From positions 434,001 through 498,000 of the forward strand of contig CAWGTV010000001.1 in assembly GCA_963825615.1 (NCBI GenBank): DNA of 64,000 bases, read 5' to 3'. Below, in pieces: positions 18,430-28,850 of this stretch; the stretch's first letter is position 1; every line of letters begins with the position of its first letter. A program made the translations under genes and the position numbers. The DNA is from JAHEDT01 sp963825615. Its GTDB lineage: Bacteria > Desulfobacterota > Desulfuromonadia > Desulfuromonadales > BM103. Below the pieces are notes generated by a model, which saw nothing but the letters and a program-made list of their open reading frames with translations, made no database searches and was not told the DNA's origin.

Positions 18430-19167
18430 ATGAGAGCACTCTTTCTGGCCGACGCCCACCTTCGTCAACCTTCCGACCCGAACTACCGGGCCCTGCTGGC
18501 TTTTCTGCAGGAGCAATGCGGCAGAACAGACGTGCTGGTGCTGCTCGGGGATATTTTTGAGTTCTGGATCGGCAAGGCAACCGTGGCCGCCGAACATGCC
18601 CCTTTGATCGACGCCCTCGAGCACCTGCACCGGCAGGGGACAAAGCTGGTTTACGTGGAGGGCAACCACGATTTTCATCTCGGCCCAATCTTTACCAAAC
18701 GACTTAACTGCCAGGTACTGCCTGACGGCGGCAGTATTGATCTCGACGGCAAAAAAGTCTACCTTGCCCACGGCGACCTTGCCAATCCGGACGATGCCGG
18801 CTATCGCCGCCTGCGAAGACTTCTGCGCAGCGATTTGATACGGGCCCTGATCCTTGCTCTGCCGCGCAGGCTGCTTGCGGCGATCGGCGACTGGGCCAGC
18901 AAGACCAGCCGTAAAAGCGCAAGCGCAAGAGACCGCCGCTGGCCGGCCCGAGAAATCTTGCAGCCCTATGTGGAGGCCATCCTCGCCCGCGGTCACCAGG
19001 CCGTCGTTACCGGCCACTATCATCAACCTTTTCACGAAAAACTCGGCGATGGAGAACACATCGCCCTGGGGGACTGGCTCACGCAATATTCATACGCTGT
19101 CTACGAAGACCAGACCTTCTCACTGCAGCGTTACCCGACAACCGGACCCTCTACCTGCCCGACCTGA
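18430..19167 (+). CDS. LpxH-like metallophosphoesterase (UDP-2,3-diacylglucosamine diphosphatase family)
   Basis: Calcineurin-fold phosphoesterase of 245 residues, probably acting in lipid A synthesis on UDP-2,3-diacylglucosamine. Metal-ligand motifs in order: FLADAHL (Asp/His), VLLGDIFEFWIG (Asp), YVEGNHDFHL (Asn-His-Asp), LAHGDL (His) and VVTGHYHQPF (His-x-His). ATG 18430 was chosen because the strong promoter ends 7 bases before it; a GTG at 18421 falls inside the -10 box. The 3' end overlaps the convergent yihY-like gene by 37 bases. Confidence 0.8.
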   Translation: MRALFLADAHLRQPSDPNYRALLAFLQEQCGRTDVLVLLGDIFEFWIGKATVAAEHAPLIDALEHLHRQGTKLVYVEGNHDFHLGPIFTKRLNCQVLPDGGSIDLDGKKVYLAHGDLANPDDAGYRRLRRLLRSDLIRALILALPRRLLAAIGDWASKTSRKSASARDRRWPAREILQPYVEAILARGHQAVVTGHYHQPFHEKLGDGEHIALGDWLTQYSYAVYEDQTFSLQRYPTTGPSTCPT

Positions 19168-20502
19168 TCTGCGGAACTTTCGATCTGCAGCACCAGGTCC
19201 CGCAAAGTCAACCCGGCCAACGCCTGCCGTTCCGCTTCTTTCAAGGTTTCCGCAACCCCCGCGATAGCGCCGCGCTCGAGGGATTTACGCAGGTGGCTGT
19301 AATCGGCACCGTCCGCGGCAAGCCCGCGGATAACCTCATGCAGCTTGATCTGTTCCAACGCCTGGGCAGGTTGATAACCGACATTGTCGTCGTTCTGCGC
19401 AAGGCTGACGACAAAACCGAGGCGGGTCAGTTCTTCGAGGATGTTGCGCAGCAGACGTGACGGCACATCCAGCATGGCTGAAAGTTCCTCCTGCCCCAGC
19501 GCCGGTTGGCCAAGGTAAAACCGCCGGCCGATAGAGAGCAGAACCGTCATGGCAATGAATTCAACGCTGGCGAAATTGACCCTTGAACCGCGGATATCCC
19601 GGCGCAGGTTGCGCAGGTTCTGGGTGGCATAAGTCATTTCCAGACCGAGCAGCACGATCATCCATGAGAGATAGATCCAGACCATGAGGATCGGCAGGGC
19701 GGCCATGGTGCCGTAAATGGCGTTGTAACGCGCCACGCCGACCTGGAAGTTCAGGTAGCCCCACTGGCTGACCTGCCAGAGCGTGCCGCCAAAGACGCCG
19801 CCGATCAAAGCCGCCCGCGGGCTGACCTTGACATTGGGCATAAAGAGATAAAGCCCGGCAAAAACCAGCCACATCACCATGAAAGGCAGCACCTCGAAAA
19901 GGGCCAGCTAGCACCTCGCCGACATATTCGTAAGAGAGCAGTACCTGCACGACCTGCTGGCTTTCCAAAGAGCTGGTCATGGAGATGGCGGCGACCACGA
20001 AGACCGGACCAATCGTCACCACCGAGAAATAATCGGTAAAACGCCGTAGCAGCGGGCGGGTTTCCCGGACGCCCCAGACCTCGTTAAAAGAGTCCTCGAT
20101 ATTGGAGAGCAGGGTCAGCACGGTGGCGACCAGAAAGACCAGACCGAACGTGCCAAGACGTGCAACATTGGTGTTGTTGATATACTCGACGATCTTGGTG
20201 ACGACCGCACCGCCGCCGACAGCCAGGTGGCCAAGCAGCAGCGGCTCCAGTTCATTCTGCACGCCAAGCCCCTTGAGAACCGCAAACATCAGCGCCAGCA
20301 AGGGCACCAGCGACAGCAAGGTGGTGAAGGTCAGGGCCGAAGCACGCAGCATGCAACTGTCGGCAAAAAACCCGCGCACGACCAAAACCAGGATTTGCCC
20401 CTGATTAAGCAGGAAGCGCCGCCACCAGCGCTTGTCACTGGCGTCCAGTTCCCAGAGGCCCTGTTCGAAAAACTGTCGACCGCGGTCGATGATAGTACGC
20501 AT
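19131..20502 (-). CDS. YihY/BrkB family inner-membrane protein, frameshifted
   Basis: Membrane protein of the YihY (formerly RNase BN) family of unknown transport function, about 457 residues. ASALTFTTLLSLVPLLALMFAVLKG and FNEVWGV are family hallmarks in the first part; GGVFGGTLWQVSQWGYLNFQVGVARYNAIYGTMAALPILMVWIYLSW in the second. A C-terminal extension of about 150 residues resembles a winged-helix domain (LSAMLDVPSRLLRNILEELTRLGFV). The frame breaks near 19908; shortening GG to G restores VLAALFEVLP. ATG at 20502 is preferred to a TTG nine bases upstream. Confidence 0.82.
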
Positions 20503-20522
20503 AGGGCTCAAACGACTTTCAT

Positions 20523-21963
20523 TTAAGGAGCTTCATTCAACTTGACATCGACGACTGGCAGCCCGAAGCCGGCCAGGTCTGACCTGAATTCTTGCGGGTT
20601 GCCGACCAGGACTAGCTGCTGCCGCGAGAGGTCGATGAACTCACGCGCCGCCCGCTGCACATCGTCGGCCGTGACCGCAGCGATGTTTTGACGATAGTTG
20701 GCCAGGTAATCCTTCGGGTAACCGAAAAAAGCCAAGGTCATCTGCTGGCTGACCACTGAATGGGTATCCTCGAAGCCAAAGACAAACGAGTTGATCTGGC
20801 TCTCTTTGGCCAGCTGCAGCTCCTCTTCGGTCACCGGTTTTTCTCGCAAGTCTACCATGATTTTCCGGGTCAGGCTGATCGCCGGCACCACCGAGGCATT
20901 CTTGGTTTCCGTCCCCGCTACGAATGGACCGGGGAGGAGCCGACCGACCTGGAAGTAGGAGTAGGCAGAATAGGCCAGCCCGCGATTCGAGCGGATTTCA
21001 CGCATCATGCGCGAATTGAAGCCGCCGCCGCCAAGGATGTAGTTCATGACGCGCACGGCATACTGCTCGGGGTTATCCTTGGTCAACCCCTGGTCGCCGA
21101 TCACGATCGAGGTCTGCGGCAGGTCTTTGGCAACCACCTGGATCAGCCCCGACTCCGGACGCCTGACCTGCGGCAGCGGCTGCTCCGGCACTTCGCGCGG
21201 CGCCCAGTCAGCAAAGGTTCTTCGCCAGGATACGCAGCAGGTTCTCCCGATCAAAATCACCAGAAACGGCGATCCAGAGCTTATTCGGGGCAAAGTAGGT
21301 CTGGTGAAAATCGACCAGGTCCTGACGGGTGACGGCCGCCAGAGTCTCCTGGGTTGCAGAATAGCCGAGATAGTTCTGCGGGTAGAGTGCCGCCATCAGA
21401 AGACGTGACGAGATGGACCGGGGATTGTCGTTCTGGCGGCGCACCTGCTCCTGGGCCTGCAGGCGTGCCAGGGTAAGACGTTCCTCTGCAAAAGCGGGCC
21501 GACGCAACAGGTCTCCCAGCACAGCCACCCCCTGAGCCAGATCCTCCGAGCGCACGGACAGGTCGAGTTGCGCTGTATAGGGGTCCATATCGGCGCCCAG
21601 GTCGGCGGCCAGGAAGTCAAGGTACGCATCCAGCTCTTCAGGGCTGCGCTCACCGGCTCCGCCAGCCCGCCAGGCACTGGCGAACAGATCGGCAAAACCT
21701 GTCTTCTCCTGCGGGGTGGTGATGGCCCCGGCGCCAACCATGGCGGTCATCTGCACCAGGGGAAGTTCGCTGTCCTCCTTCAGGTAGAGGCGGATGCCGT
21801 TGGCCAGGACCAGGGTCTCCACTGTCGGCAGGTGAAACTCCAGCGCGGGGTATTGCAGTTGATCGGGAGTCTTCGTTAAAGGAGCGGAGCAGCCGGCAAA
21901 GAGCAGGAGCGCCCCGACGCTGCAGCAAAGGGCAAAGACACGCTTACGGGAGGAGACTTTCAT
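20523..21963 (-). CDS. M16-family peptidase homolog, lipoprotein, non-catalytic partner, frameshifted
   Basis: Predicted outer- or inner-membrane lipoprotein (signal ending LLLFAGC, then SAPL) with the two-lobed M16 fold. The position of the zinc motif HxxEH is occupied by GFADLFASAWRAG, so it should be inactive, while R/Y residues of the second lobe (GGGGFNSRMMREIRSNRGLAYSAYSY) are conserved. Such proteins pair with an active M16 subunit, here the gene immediately upstream (4-base overlap). The frame breaks at ~21225; GAACC to GACC restores LRILAKTFADWAP. Confidence 0.85.
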
Positions 21964-23459
21964 GACGCATCCTCCCTTTTCAGCACGACGACCGTGCGGT
22001 TGTCTGAAGTGAAGTATTTATCTGCGACCGCCTTGATATCCTCAGCCGTGAGTTTTTCGATCTCCTGGTTGTAGGTCACCAGGTAGCGCCAGTCACCAGC
22101 CAGAGACTGGTAGCTGGTCAGCAGGCTGGCCAGCCCGGCGTTGCTTTTCAGATGCCGCAGCTGATCGGTCAACAGGCGGTTTTTGACCTTGGCGAGTTCG
22201 GCGTCACCGACCAGCTCGGTCTTGAGCTTGGCCAGCTCGGTATAAATGGCCATTTCAACTTCGTCGGTCGTATGCGGATAGCGCGGTGTGGCGTCGATGA
22301 CGAACAGGTTGGCGTAACGCGACCCTGGCGCTCCGTAGACGGAAACCGAAGTGGCCAGCTGCTGCTCTTCCACCAGCGCCCGGTAAAGCCGCGACGTGCG
22401 ACCGGTGCCGAGGATCTGGTCGATCAGGTCAAACACATAGTCGTCCTTGTCAGGCATGGTCGGCTTGTGCCAGGCGATCGCCAGTTGTGGCTCGGCATCG
22501 AAGCTATTCACAATTCGCTTTTCACCCTTCTGTTCCGGTTCGACTGCAGCGACATTGGGGGCCGGGGTGCCCGGCGGGATGTCGCCAAAATAGTGCTCCA
22601 CCAGGGCGATGGCGTCTGACGCCTTGATGTCACCGACCAGCGCGATCACAGTGTTGACCGGCGCATAATACATGTGAAGAAACTCGCGGGTTTTCTGTGG
22701 GCTGAGGTTGGCAATATCCGAATGCCAGCCGATGATCGGATTGCGATAGGGATGTACGGTAAAGGCATTGACCACCAGCGTTTCGTATTGCAGCCGGTCT
22801 GGGTTGGTATCGTAGGAGCGGCGCCGCTCCTCGTGAATCACGGCGCGTTCAGTGTAGAATTCGCGCAGCACCGGCCTCTTCATGCGATCCGATTCAATCA
22901 GCGCCCAGAGCTCCAGCTTGTTCGACGGCAGGGAGATCAGGTAGGTGGTCAGATCCGTGCTGGTGAAGGCATTGTAGCCGACGCCGCCATTTTCGGAATA
23001 AAGGTTGGAGAAGACATCCTTGACCACGTATTGCTTGTGTTCCGTCTGCAGCTCTGCCAGCTGCTTTTCCAGGGCGGCGACCTGTGTGGGGTCGGCATCC
23101 TTCTGCAGGCGCAGCGCGTCCAGTTCACTGCCGACCCTTTCGATCGCCTCGAGCAGCGGCCGCTCCTTCCGGTAATCAGTCGTGCCAAGGGTTTCCGTGC
23201 CTTTAAAGAGCATGTGCTCGAGCAGGTGGGCCACACCGCGTGTCTCGCTGGTTTCATGAACCGAACCGACGCCAACGGTGATATAGGCCGAGACGATCGG
23301 CGTATCGTGCCGCTCGACGACCAGCAGTTTGAGCCCGTTGGCAAATTGGTGTTCAACCACTTTCTCTTCCAGGGCGCTGCTGCCGAAAACTGTGCCGGTA
23401 AAAGCTGCCGACAACAGCAGGGTCATGAGCAGAGCCATCAATCCTTGCAAATGCTTCAT
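21960..23459 (-). CDS. M16-family zinc peptidase, catalytic subunit
   Basis: Exported zinc protease of the pitrilysin/processing-peptidase family, about 499 residues. A signal sequence (GLMALLMTLLLSAAFTGTVFG) precedes the M16 domain with the catalytic motif HLLEHMLFKG and the downstream Glu region (RAVIHEERR). A helical, charged insert rich in Gln/Glu/Lys follows the motif. Start ATG 23459 gives 9-base spacing to AGGA; ATG 23465 is the alternative. Its partner downstream lacks the zinc motif, so the pair probably forms a heterodimer. Confidence 0.9.
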   Translation of the reverse strand: MKHLQGLMALLMTLLLSAAFTGTVFGSSALEEKVVEHQFANGLKLLVVERHDTPIVSAYITVGVGSVHETSETRGVAHLLEHMLFKGTETLGTTDYRKERPLLEAIERVGSELDALRLQKDADPTQVAALEKQLAELQTEHKQYVVKDVFSNLYSENGGVGYNAFTSTDLTTYLISLPSNKLELWALIESDRMKRPVLREFYTERAVIHEERRRSYDTNPDRLQYETLVVNAFTVHPYRNPIIGWHSDIANLSPQKTREFLHMYYAPVNTVIALVGDIKASDAIALVEHYFGDIPPGTPAPNVAAVEPEQKGEKRIVNSFDAEPQLAIAWHKPTMPDKDDYVFDLIDQILGTGRTSRLYRALVEEQQLATSVSVYGAPGSRYANLFVIDATPRYPHTTDEVEMAIYTELAKLKTELVGDAELAKVKNRLLTDQLRHLKSNAGLASLLTSYQSLAGDWRYLVTYNQEIEKLTAEDIKAVADKYFTSDNRTVVVLKREDAS

Positions 23460-23532
23460 TGCCATCGTTCCTATCCATTTCTGAGCCGGCAAGCCGGCGA
23501 AAATATCCGGGGGTCAATTTTGCGTTATCGCT

Positions 23533-23561
23533 ATTATAACCATCATCCCTCGGGCGGTCGA
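23533..23561 (-). promoter_or_regulatory. Promoter of the M16 peptidase pair
   Basis: On the minus strand TCGACC (23561-23556), 17-base spacer, TATAAT (23538-23533). A CCCTCG/CGAGGG inverted repeat (23547-23564) covers the spacer and -35 region and could be an operator. Confidence 0.55.
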
Positions 23562-23640
23562 GGGGCATGCAGTAAATTAGATGTATCATGCCACCGAAAA
23601 AAGAGTAATAATTTGGTGAAGATAACCAAACGCCACGGCT

Positions 23641-23669
23641 TTGACAAAGGCATTGTCAGCGACTTAAAT
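23641..23669 (+). promoter_or_regulatory. Promoter of pfkA
   Basis: TTGACA (23641-23646), 17-base spacer, TTAAAT (23664-23669), about 38 bases before the pfkA ATG. Confidence 0.55.
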
Positions 23670-23707
23670 TTTGCAGGTGAAACGACTGGGAGACAAGAGG
23701 TGCAGTT

Positions 23708-24670
23708 ATGAAACGTATTGCAGTACTGACCAGCGGCGGCGATTGTTCCGGAATGAATGCTGCCATCCGCGCTGTGGTCCGCTCCGGTCTGAGCAATCAG
23801 GTCGAAGTTGTCGGCATTCAAAAAGGTTACCAGGGGCTCCTCGATCGTCACTACGAAACACTGACGACCAAGTCGGTCAGCGGCAAACTGCAGTTGGGAG
23901 GCACCTTCTTGCAGAGTGCCCGCTGCCTGAAGATGCTCGAAGAAGCAGGGCAAACCCTGGCCTCCGCCAACCTCAGGGAGATGGCAATCGACGGGCTGGT
24001 CGTCATCGGCGGAGACGGCTCTCATCGCGGCGCTCTGGAAATACAGAAACGCGGCATCCCGGTGATGGCCATCCCGGCATCCATCGACAACGACATCCCG
24101 TGTACCGACATGTCCGTGGGTGTCGACACCGCGTTGAACAACATCATTTATGCCGTCGACTGCCTCAAGGACACGGCCTCGTCCCACGACCGCACTTTCG
24201 TGGTCGAGACCATGGGGCGCAACTGCGGCTATCTGGCGCTGGTCGCTGGCATCGCCTGCGGCGCCGAGTATGCCCTGATTCCCGAATCGCGTTATGACAT
24301 CAATGAAATCTGCGAGAACCTGCAACGGCGGTTCCGGGAAGGTCGTGACAACTCGATCATCATGGTCGCCGAGGGTGCTGGCAAAGCCCAGGACATTGCT
24401 GACCAGATCAAGGATCGGATCGGCTTCGAAACGCGCATCATGGTCCTAGGTCATTACCAGCGCGGTGGCTCTCCATCGGGCTTTGACCGACTGCTTGCCG
24501 CCCGATTCGGGGTTACTGCAGTGGAGGCGCTGCTGCAGGGGAAATCAGGTAAAATGCTCGGGCTGGCCTGCGGAGCGATTGTCCAGACCGACCTTGAAGA
24601 GGTGATCCGAAAAGGTCGAAGGCCCATTGACGCGACCCTACTCAAGCTGGCGGCCATGATGGGGATATGA
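23708..24670 (+). CDS. pfkA: 6-phosphofructokinase
   Basis: Glycolytic kinase phosphorylating fructose 6-phosphate. In its 320 residues, TSGGDCSGMNAAIR is the N-terminal nucleotide loop; VVIGGDGSHRGA retains the Gly that goes with ATP (not pyrophosphate) use. The catalytic segment is PASIDNDI instead of the usual PGTIDNDI; VVETMGRNCGYLAL and GHYQRGGSPSGFDRLLA bind substrate. RBS AGAGGTG. Monocistronic by position, divergent from the M16 genes. Confidence 0.93.
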   Translation: MKRIAVLTSGGDCSGMNAAIRAVVRSGLSNQVEVVGIQKGYQGLLDRHYETLTTKSVSGKLQLGGTFLQSARCLKMLEEAGQTLASANLREMAIDGLVVIGGDGSHRGALEIQKRGIPVMAIPASIDNDIPCTDMSVGVDTALNNIIYAVDCLKDTASSHDRTFVVETMGRNCGYLALVAGIACGAEYALIPESRYDINEICENLQRRFREGRDNSIIMVAEGAGKAQDIADQIKDRIGFETRIMVLGHYQRGGSPSGFDRLLAARFGVTAVEALLQGKSGKMLGLACGAIVQTDLEEVIRKGRRPIDATLLKLAAMMGI

Positions 24671-24768
24671 ACCCTTGAAGCCGCAGCAGAAGCTTCTTTA
24701 GCCAGGGATGGCAAGGCGTCAGGCGGGTCCGCCCTTGCGAAACGGAAATGGCAATGTTTCCCCCTGCC

Positions 24769-25165
24769 CTAATAAAGCGACGGGCAGTGGTACTCCAGCA
24801 TCTTGTGCAGATCGCGCAGGTGGAAAGGCTTGCTGAGATAATCGTCGGCGCCGGCCGCCAAGGCCTTGGTGAAATCGCTGCGCTGGGTCAGGGCGGACAT
24901 GACAATAATGACGGTGTCGTTGAATTGCCGATCCTTGCGAATCATCCCCAGCAGCGCCATGCCATCCATCTCCCCCGGCATCATGATATCAAGCAGGATG
25001 ACTCCAGGATGCTCGGCAGTGGCCATCTCCCACCCCTGCTTGGCATCATAGTGCGTGCAGAATGGGACGGTCATATCTTTGCAGAGCGACCGCGAGCAGC
25101 TTCTGGACGTCTTGCTGATCTTCAACGATCAGAATGGGCGATTTGTTCTGCTCTCCCGGTTTCAT
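24769..25165 (-). CDS. Single-domain response regulator (receiver only), frameshifted
   Basis: Receiver-domain protein of ~131 residues starting MKPGEQNKSPILIVEDQQDV. VILLDIMMPGEMDGMALL contains the phospho-acceptor Asp; VIIVMSALTQ and DDYLSKPFHL contain the conserved Thr/Ser and Lys positions. The frame breaks between ~25125 and 25100. The ATG overlaps the stop of the upstream kinase (ATGA), so it is the probable phosphotransfer partner of that kinase. There is no output domain. Confidence 0.85.
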
Positions 25166-28100
25166 GACTCATCCTCAAAGGGCAAGGTAAAAGTGACCGT
25201 CGTCCCTGCTCCTGGCTGGCTCTCCACCCAGATCTCTCCACCGTGAGCGTCGATGATCCCCTTGACCAGGTTCATGCCGAGACCAAGGCCGCTGACCCCG
25301 GTATTCGAGGTGTCGGCACGGAAGAATTTTTCAAAGACGCGGTCCTTGACCGCGGCGGTCATGCCGATGCCTTCATCAATCACCATCACCTCGACCCGAT
25401 CGGCCAACGCTCTGGCCGACAGGGTGATCGGGCCACCATTCGGCGAGAACTTGACGGCATTACTGATCAGGTTGTCGAGGACCTGGGCGATCTTGTCAGG
25501 ATCAAAGAGGGTCTGGGGCAAATGTATCCGGAATCACGGCGGAGAACCGGTAGCTGTCATCCTTGTGCTGATAAGACAGCAGGGCATGCTTCAGCATGAC
25601 CCCAGGTCACCCGGGAAGGGGTTGATCGTGATCAGGCGCCCGGATTGCACGCGACTCAAATCGAGCATGTCACCGGTGATCCGGGACAAGGGCCTCAGAT
25701 CTTTCGTGGATGATGGCGAGGAAGTCTTTGATCTGCTCGTCACTGAAATTCTCCAGGCCATCCAGCATCAGCTCGGCATAGCCCTGGATCGAGGTCATCG
25801 GGGTGCGCAGTTCATGGGCCGCGGTCGAGATGAAATCGTCTTTCAAACGGTCTATTTCCCGTTCACGGGTGACATCCCGCAGGGTTAGAACGGCGCCGCT
25901 GATCGTCTCGTCAACACCCTGCATGGGGGCAATCCGTGCTTCGAGAGTCTTGTCAAAGCCACCGTGAACGTCCGGCCAGACCAGGTCGTAAGGCCGGGGA
26001 TAGGCCCGGCCGGCCAGGGTTGCGCGCACCCGCTCGAGCAATACCTTGTCCGGGAGCATCTGCTCAATCGAGCCTCCTTCGACAAGCGAATCGTGCTGAT
26101 CAAGAAGAGTCTCTGCTGCATGATTGACCATGACGATGCGACCGTCGAGATCGACCACGATCAGAGCATCGGCTACCGACCGGAGGATGGCGGCAACCTG
26201 TTCCTTCGAATTTTGGGCATTGACCAGGGCCTGTCTTAACGCGTTCTCCGCCAATTTCCGCTCGGTAATGTCATTGAAGGTAACGACTGAGCCGACGATC
26301 TTCTCATCTTTGACGATCGGGTAGGACGAGTACTCGACCGGAAAGGACGTCCCATCCTTGCGCCAGAAGACATCCTGTGCGGCATGCACCGCTTCACCCA
26401 ACCTGAACGCCTTGAAGATTTCACAGTCTTGCTCGGCGTGAGGAGAGCCGTCCTGACGGGTATGATGAAACAGTACGTGGGTGTTACTGCCGAGGATTTC
26501 ATCCTCATGACTGTAACCGAGCAGTTCCAGGCACATGGGATTGACGAAGGTGCAGTTGCCCTTGTCGATCCAGGCCATAGATCGCTTCACCGGAAGATTG
26601 CAGCAGCAGCCGGACCTGCTCTTCCTTGTCATGCAATTCCTTGGTGGAGCGGATGAGCTCGGAGATGTTCAGTGCGGTAAAGATGACGCCGGTCTCGAGG
26701 TTGTCGGCATCGATCGGCATCGATCGCAGCAGCACATCGAGCACCGTGCCGTCTTTGCGAACCCAGCGCGTCTGGACCTCGCCCATGCGGCCATGGGCAA
26801 CTTCGGCATATTTTTCACGCCCGACCCGTTCGAACTCCTCTGTCGCTTTCGTAGAGCAGCGAGGCCTTCTGACCGATCAGTTCCCCTCTGGTATAACCGA
26901 GCTCTTCGGTCATCCAGCGGTTGACCCAGCCGAAAACCCGGTTGCGCACCAGGCCGATGCTCATCGGCGCAGCGGTCAGAATACTGCGCAGTGTTGCCTC
27001 GCTGGTCCGGACCGCTTCAGCGGCCCGTATGCGCTCCGTGACATCCATGAACATGCTGGCGACCCGTTTTGGTGCAGTGCGAAAAGCATGGACCTCGAAG
27101 GCCCCTCTGATCTTGCTGTCTTCATAGACGAAGTGCTGGGTCTGCCATGGTTCGCCGGTGACACAGACCTGACGAAAGCGCTCGGGGAGTTCCGTAGCGG
27201 CCATGTTCGGGAAAGCCTCGCAGATCTCCAGGCCCAGAAACTGGCGGTTGTCGACACCCAGGACCGCATCGGCGGCAGGGTTGTAGCCGGTAAAGATCAG
27301 GCGGCCATCATCTTCGAGAGAGTACATGTGAATGCCGAGCGGCGTGGAATTGATCACGCTGCGGAAACGCTGTTCAGACTCCAGCAGCGCCTCTTCGACG
27401 ACTTTTGCGTTGCGTGATGTCCTGAATCATCGCCACGGAGGCAATACTCGACTCGTTCTCGACCGGTAGGTATGCCGCAGTGACCCGCCCCCAGACCTTT
27501 GTGCCGTCTTTGCGCAGGTAGCGCTTTTCGATATCGATGAACGAGCGCTTGCCGTCGGCCACTTCCTGCAGCAGGCGCCGGCTCTCGGCCACATCCTCAG
27601 GGGCCGTGACATCGGTGATCTTGAGTTGCAGCAATTCGTCCTTGGAATAACCCAGGAAGGAGCAGAAGCGAGGGTTGACCTGGACAAAAGAGCCATCCGC
27701 AGAGGTCGTGACCATGCCCACAGCAGCCGCTTCGAAGATCGTCCGGAAGCGGTTCTCGCTCACCCGCAAAGCTCTTTCCGCCGCTTTGCGTTCGGTCAGG
27801 TCACGGATATTGCCGAGCAACGCCCTCTGTCCATGGTAATTGATCAGCCGGGTATTGATCTCGATCGAAACCGGTTGGCCGCTCTTGTGCAGGAGCTTCG
27901 TTTCGAACAGCATACTGCGTTCAGCAATGACCTGGGCGATGCGTGCGGGAATCTTCCGGCGGACCGAGGGGTCGGCGAGGGCCTCGATGTTGCGTCCCAA
28001 CAGCTCATCGTGCCTGAAGCCGAGCAACTGGCAGAGCAGACGGGTTGACCTCGAGAATGGTGCCGTCAAGGGTGACGATGGCAATGCCGTCATTGGCGTT

Positions 28101-28687
28101 TTCAAAGAGGGAACGGAACACCTGCTCGGAGTCCTCGAGATCCTGCCTGGCACTCTCTTCCTGCAGCTTCCTCATCCCCGCCTCGCTCAAGAGCTTGATC
28201 TGGATCGCATGGAAGGCCAGGTATTCATGAGCTTTTTCTCGCGCAACGACGGGAACCTCGGCGAGATGCCGCAGATATTCCTCAGGATCGAATCCGAAGC
28301 GACTTGCCTGTTCCCTGAAAATGCTCGTCATCAGGAGGGGTGTAGAGGATTTGCCCGACAAAGAGGGTGCCGAGGTAGTGATCTTCGTAAAAAATCGGCT
28401 GGCCGATCGTGACCAGGCCATTTTCACAGCAGAACTCGAAAGGCTTCCCTCTGGTCGGCCGCCCCATCCCTTGATCACGTTTTTTGAGCCAGGTCAACAG
28501 GCATCTCTGGCCAATTTCGGGATGCTTGCCGTGATAGTCACGGCAGATCTTCTGCCAGCCGTTTTCGACCAGGATTTCACCGAACGCGTCGATGATGCCG
28601 AAAGGGATGCCACTGGCCGCCCAAAGCGCGTCGAGCATCTTCTGGAGGATAGGAAGATCAAGAATGTTCTTTCAGTTGTTCGTTCAT
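25162..28687 (-). CDS. Cytoplasmic PocR/multi-PAS sensor histidine kinase, frameshifted
   Basis: Very large sensor kinase, about 1170 residues once about nine frame breaks are repaired. Order: PocR ligand-binding domain (CRDYHGKHPEIGQRC, FCCENGLVTIGQPIFYEDHYLGTLFVGQILY in adjoining stretches), a helical linker, six PAS domains (e.g. FENANDGIAIVTLDGTILEVN; FEAAAVGMVTTSADGSFVQVN; LRSVADALIVVDLDGRIVMVN), a HisKA with AAHELRTPMTSIQGYAELML, and an HATPase (LDNLISNAVKFSPNGG, GLGLGMNLVKGIIDAHGG). No transmembrane helix, so it senses internal signals. Repairs are all extra bases, such as CTTG to CTG at ~25690 and ATTTG to ATTG at ~25525. It is followed by its receiver partner. Confidence 0.85.
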
Positions 28688-28850
28688 GGGTCCCTGAAGA
28701 GAATGTCAGCGTCCTGCAGAAGTCACGTACTTGACCACAAGGCGTTCAGTTACGACCTGATAAGACTAGAACTAAATAATACCAGAGCATTGTGAGTTTG
28801 TCGCAACCGCCCGACATTATTAAGCTTGATACAGCTTGATCAGCTGTTGA

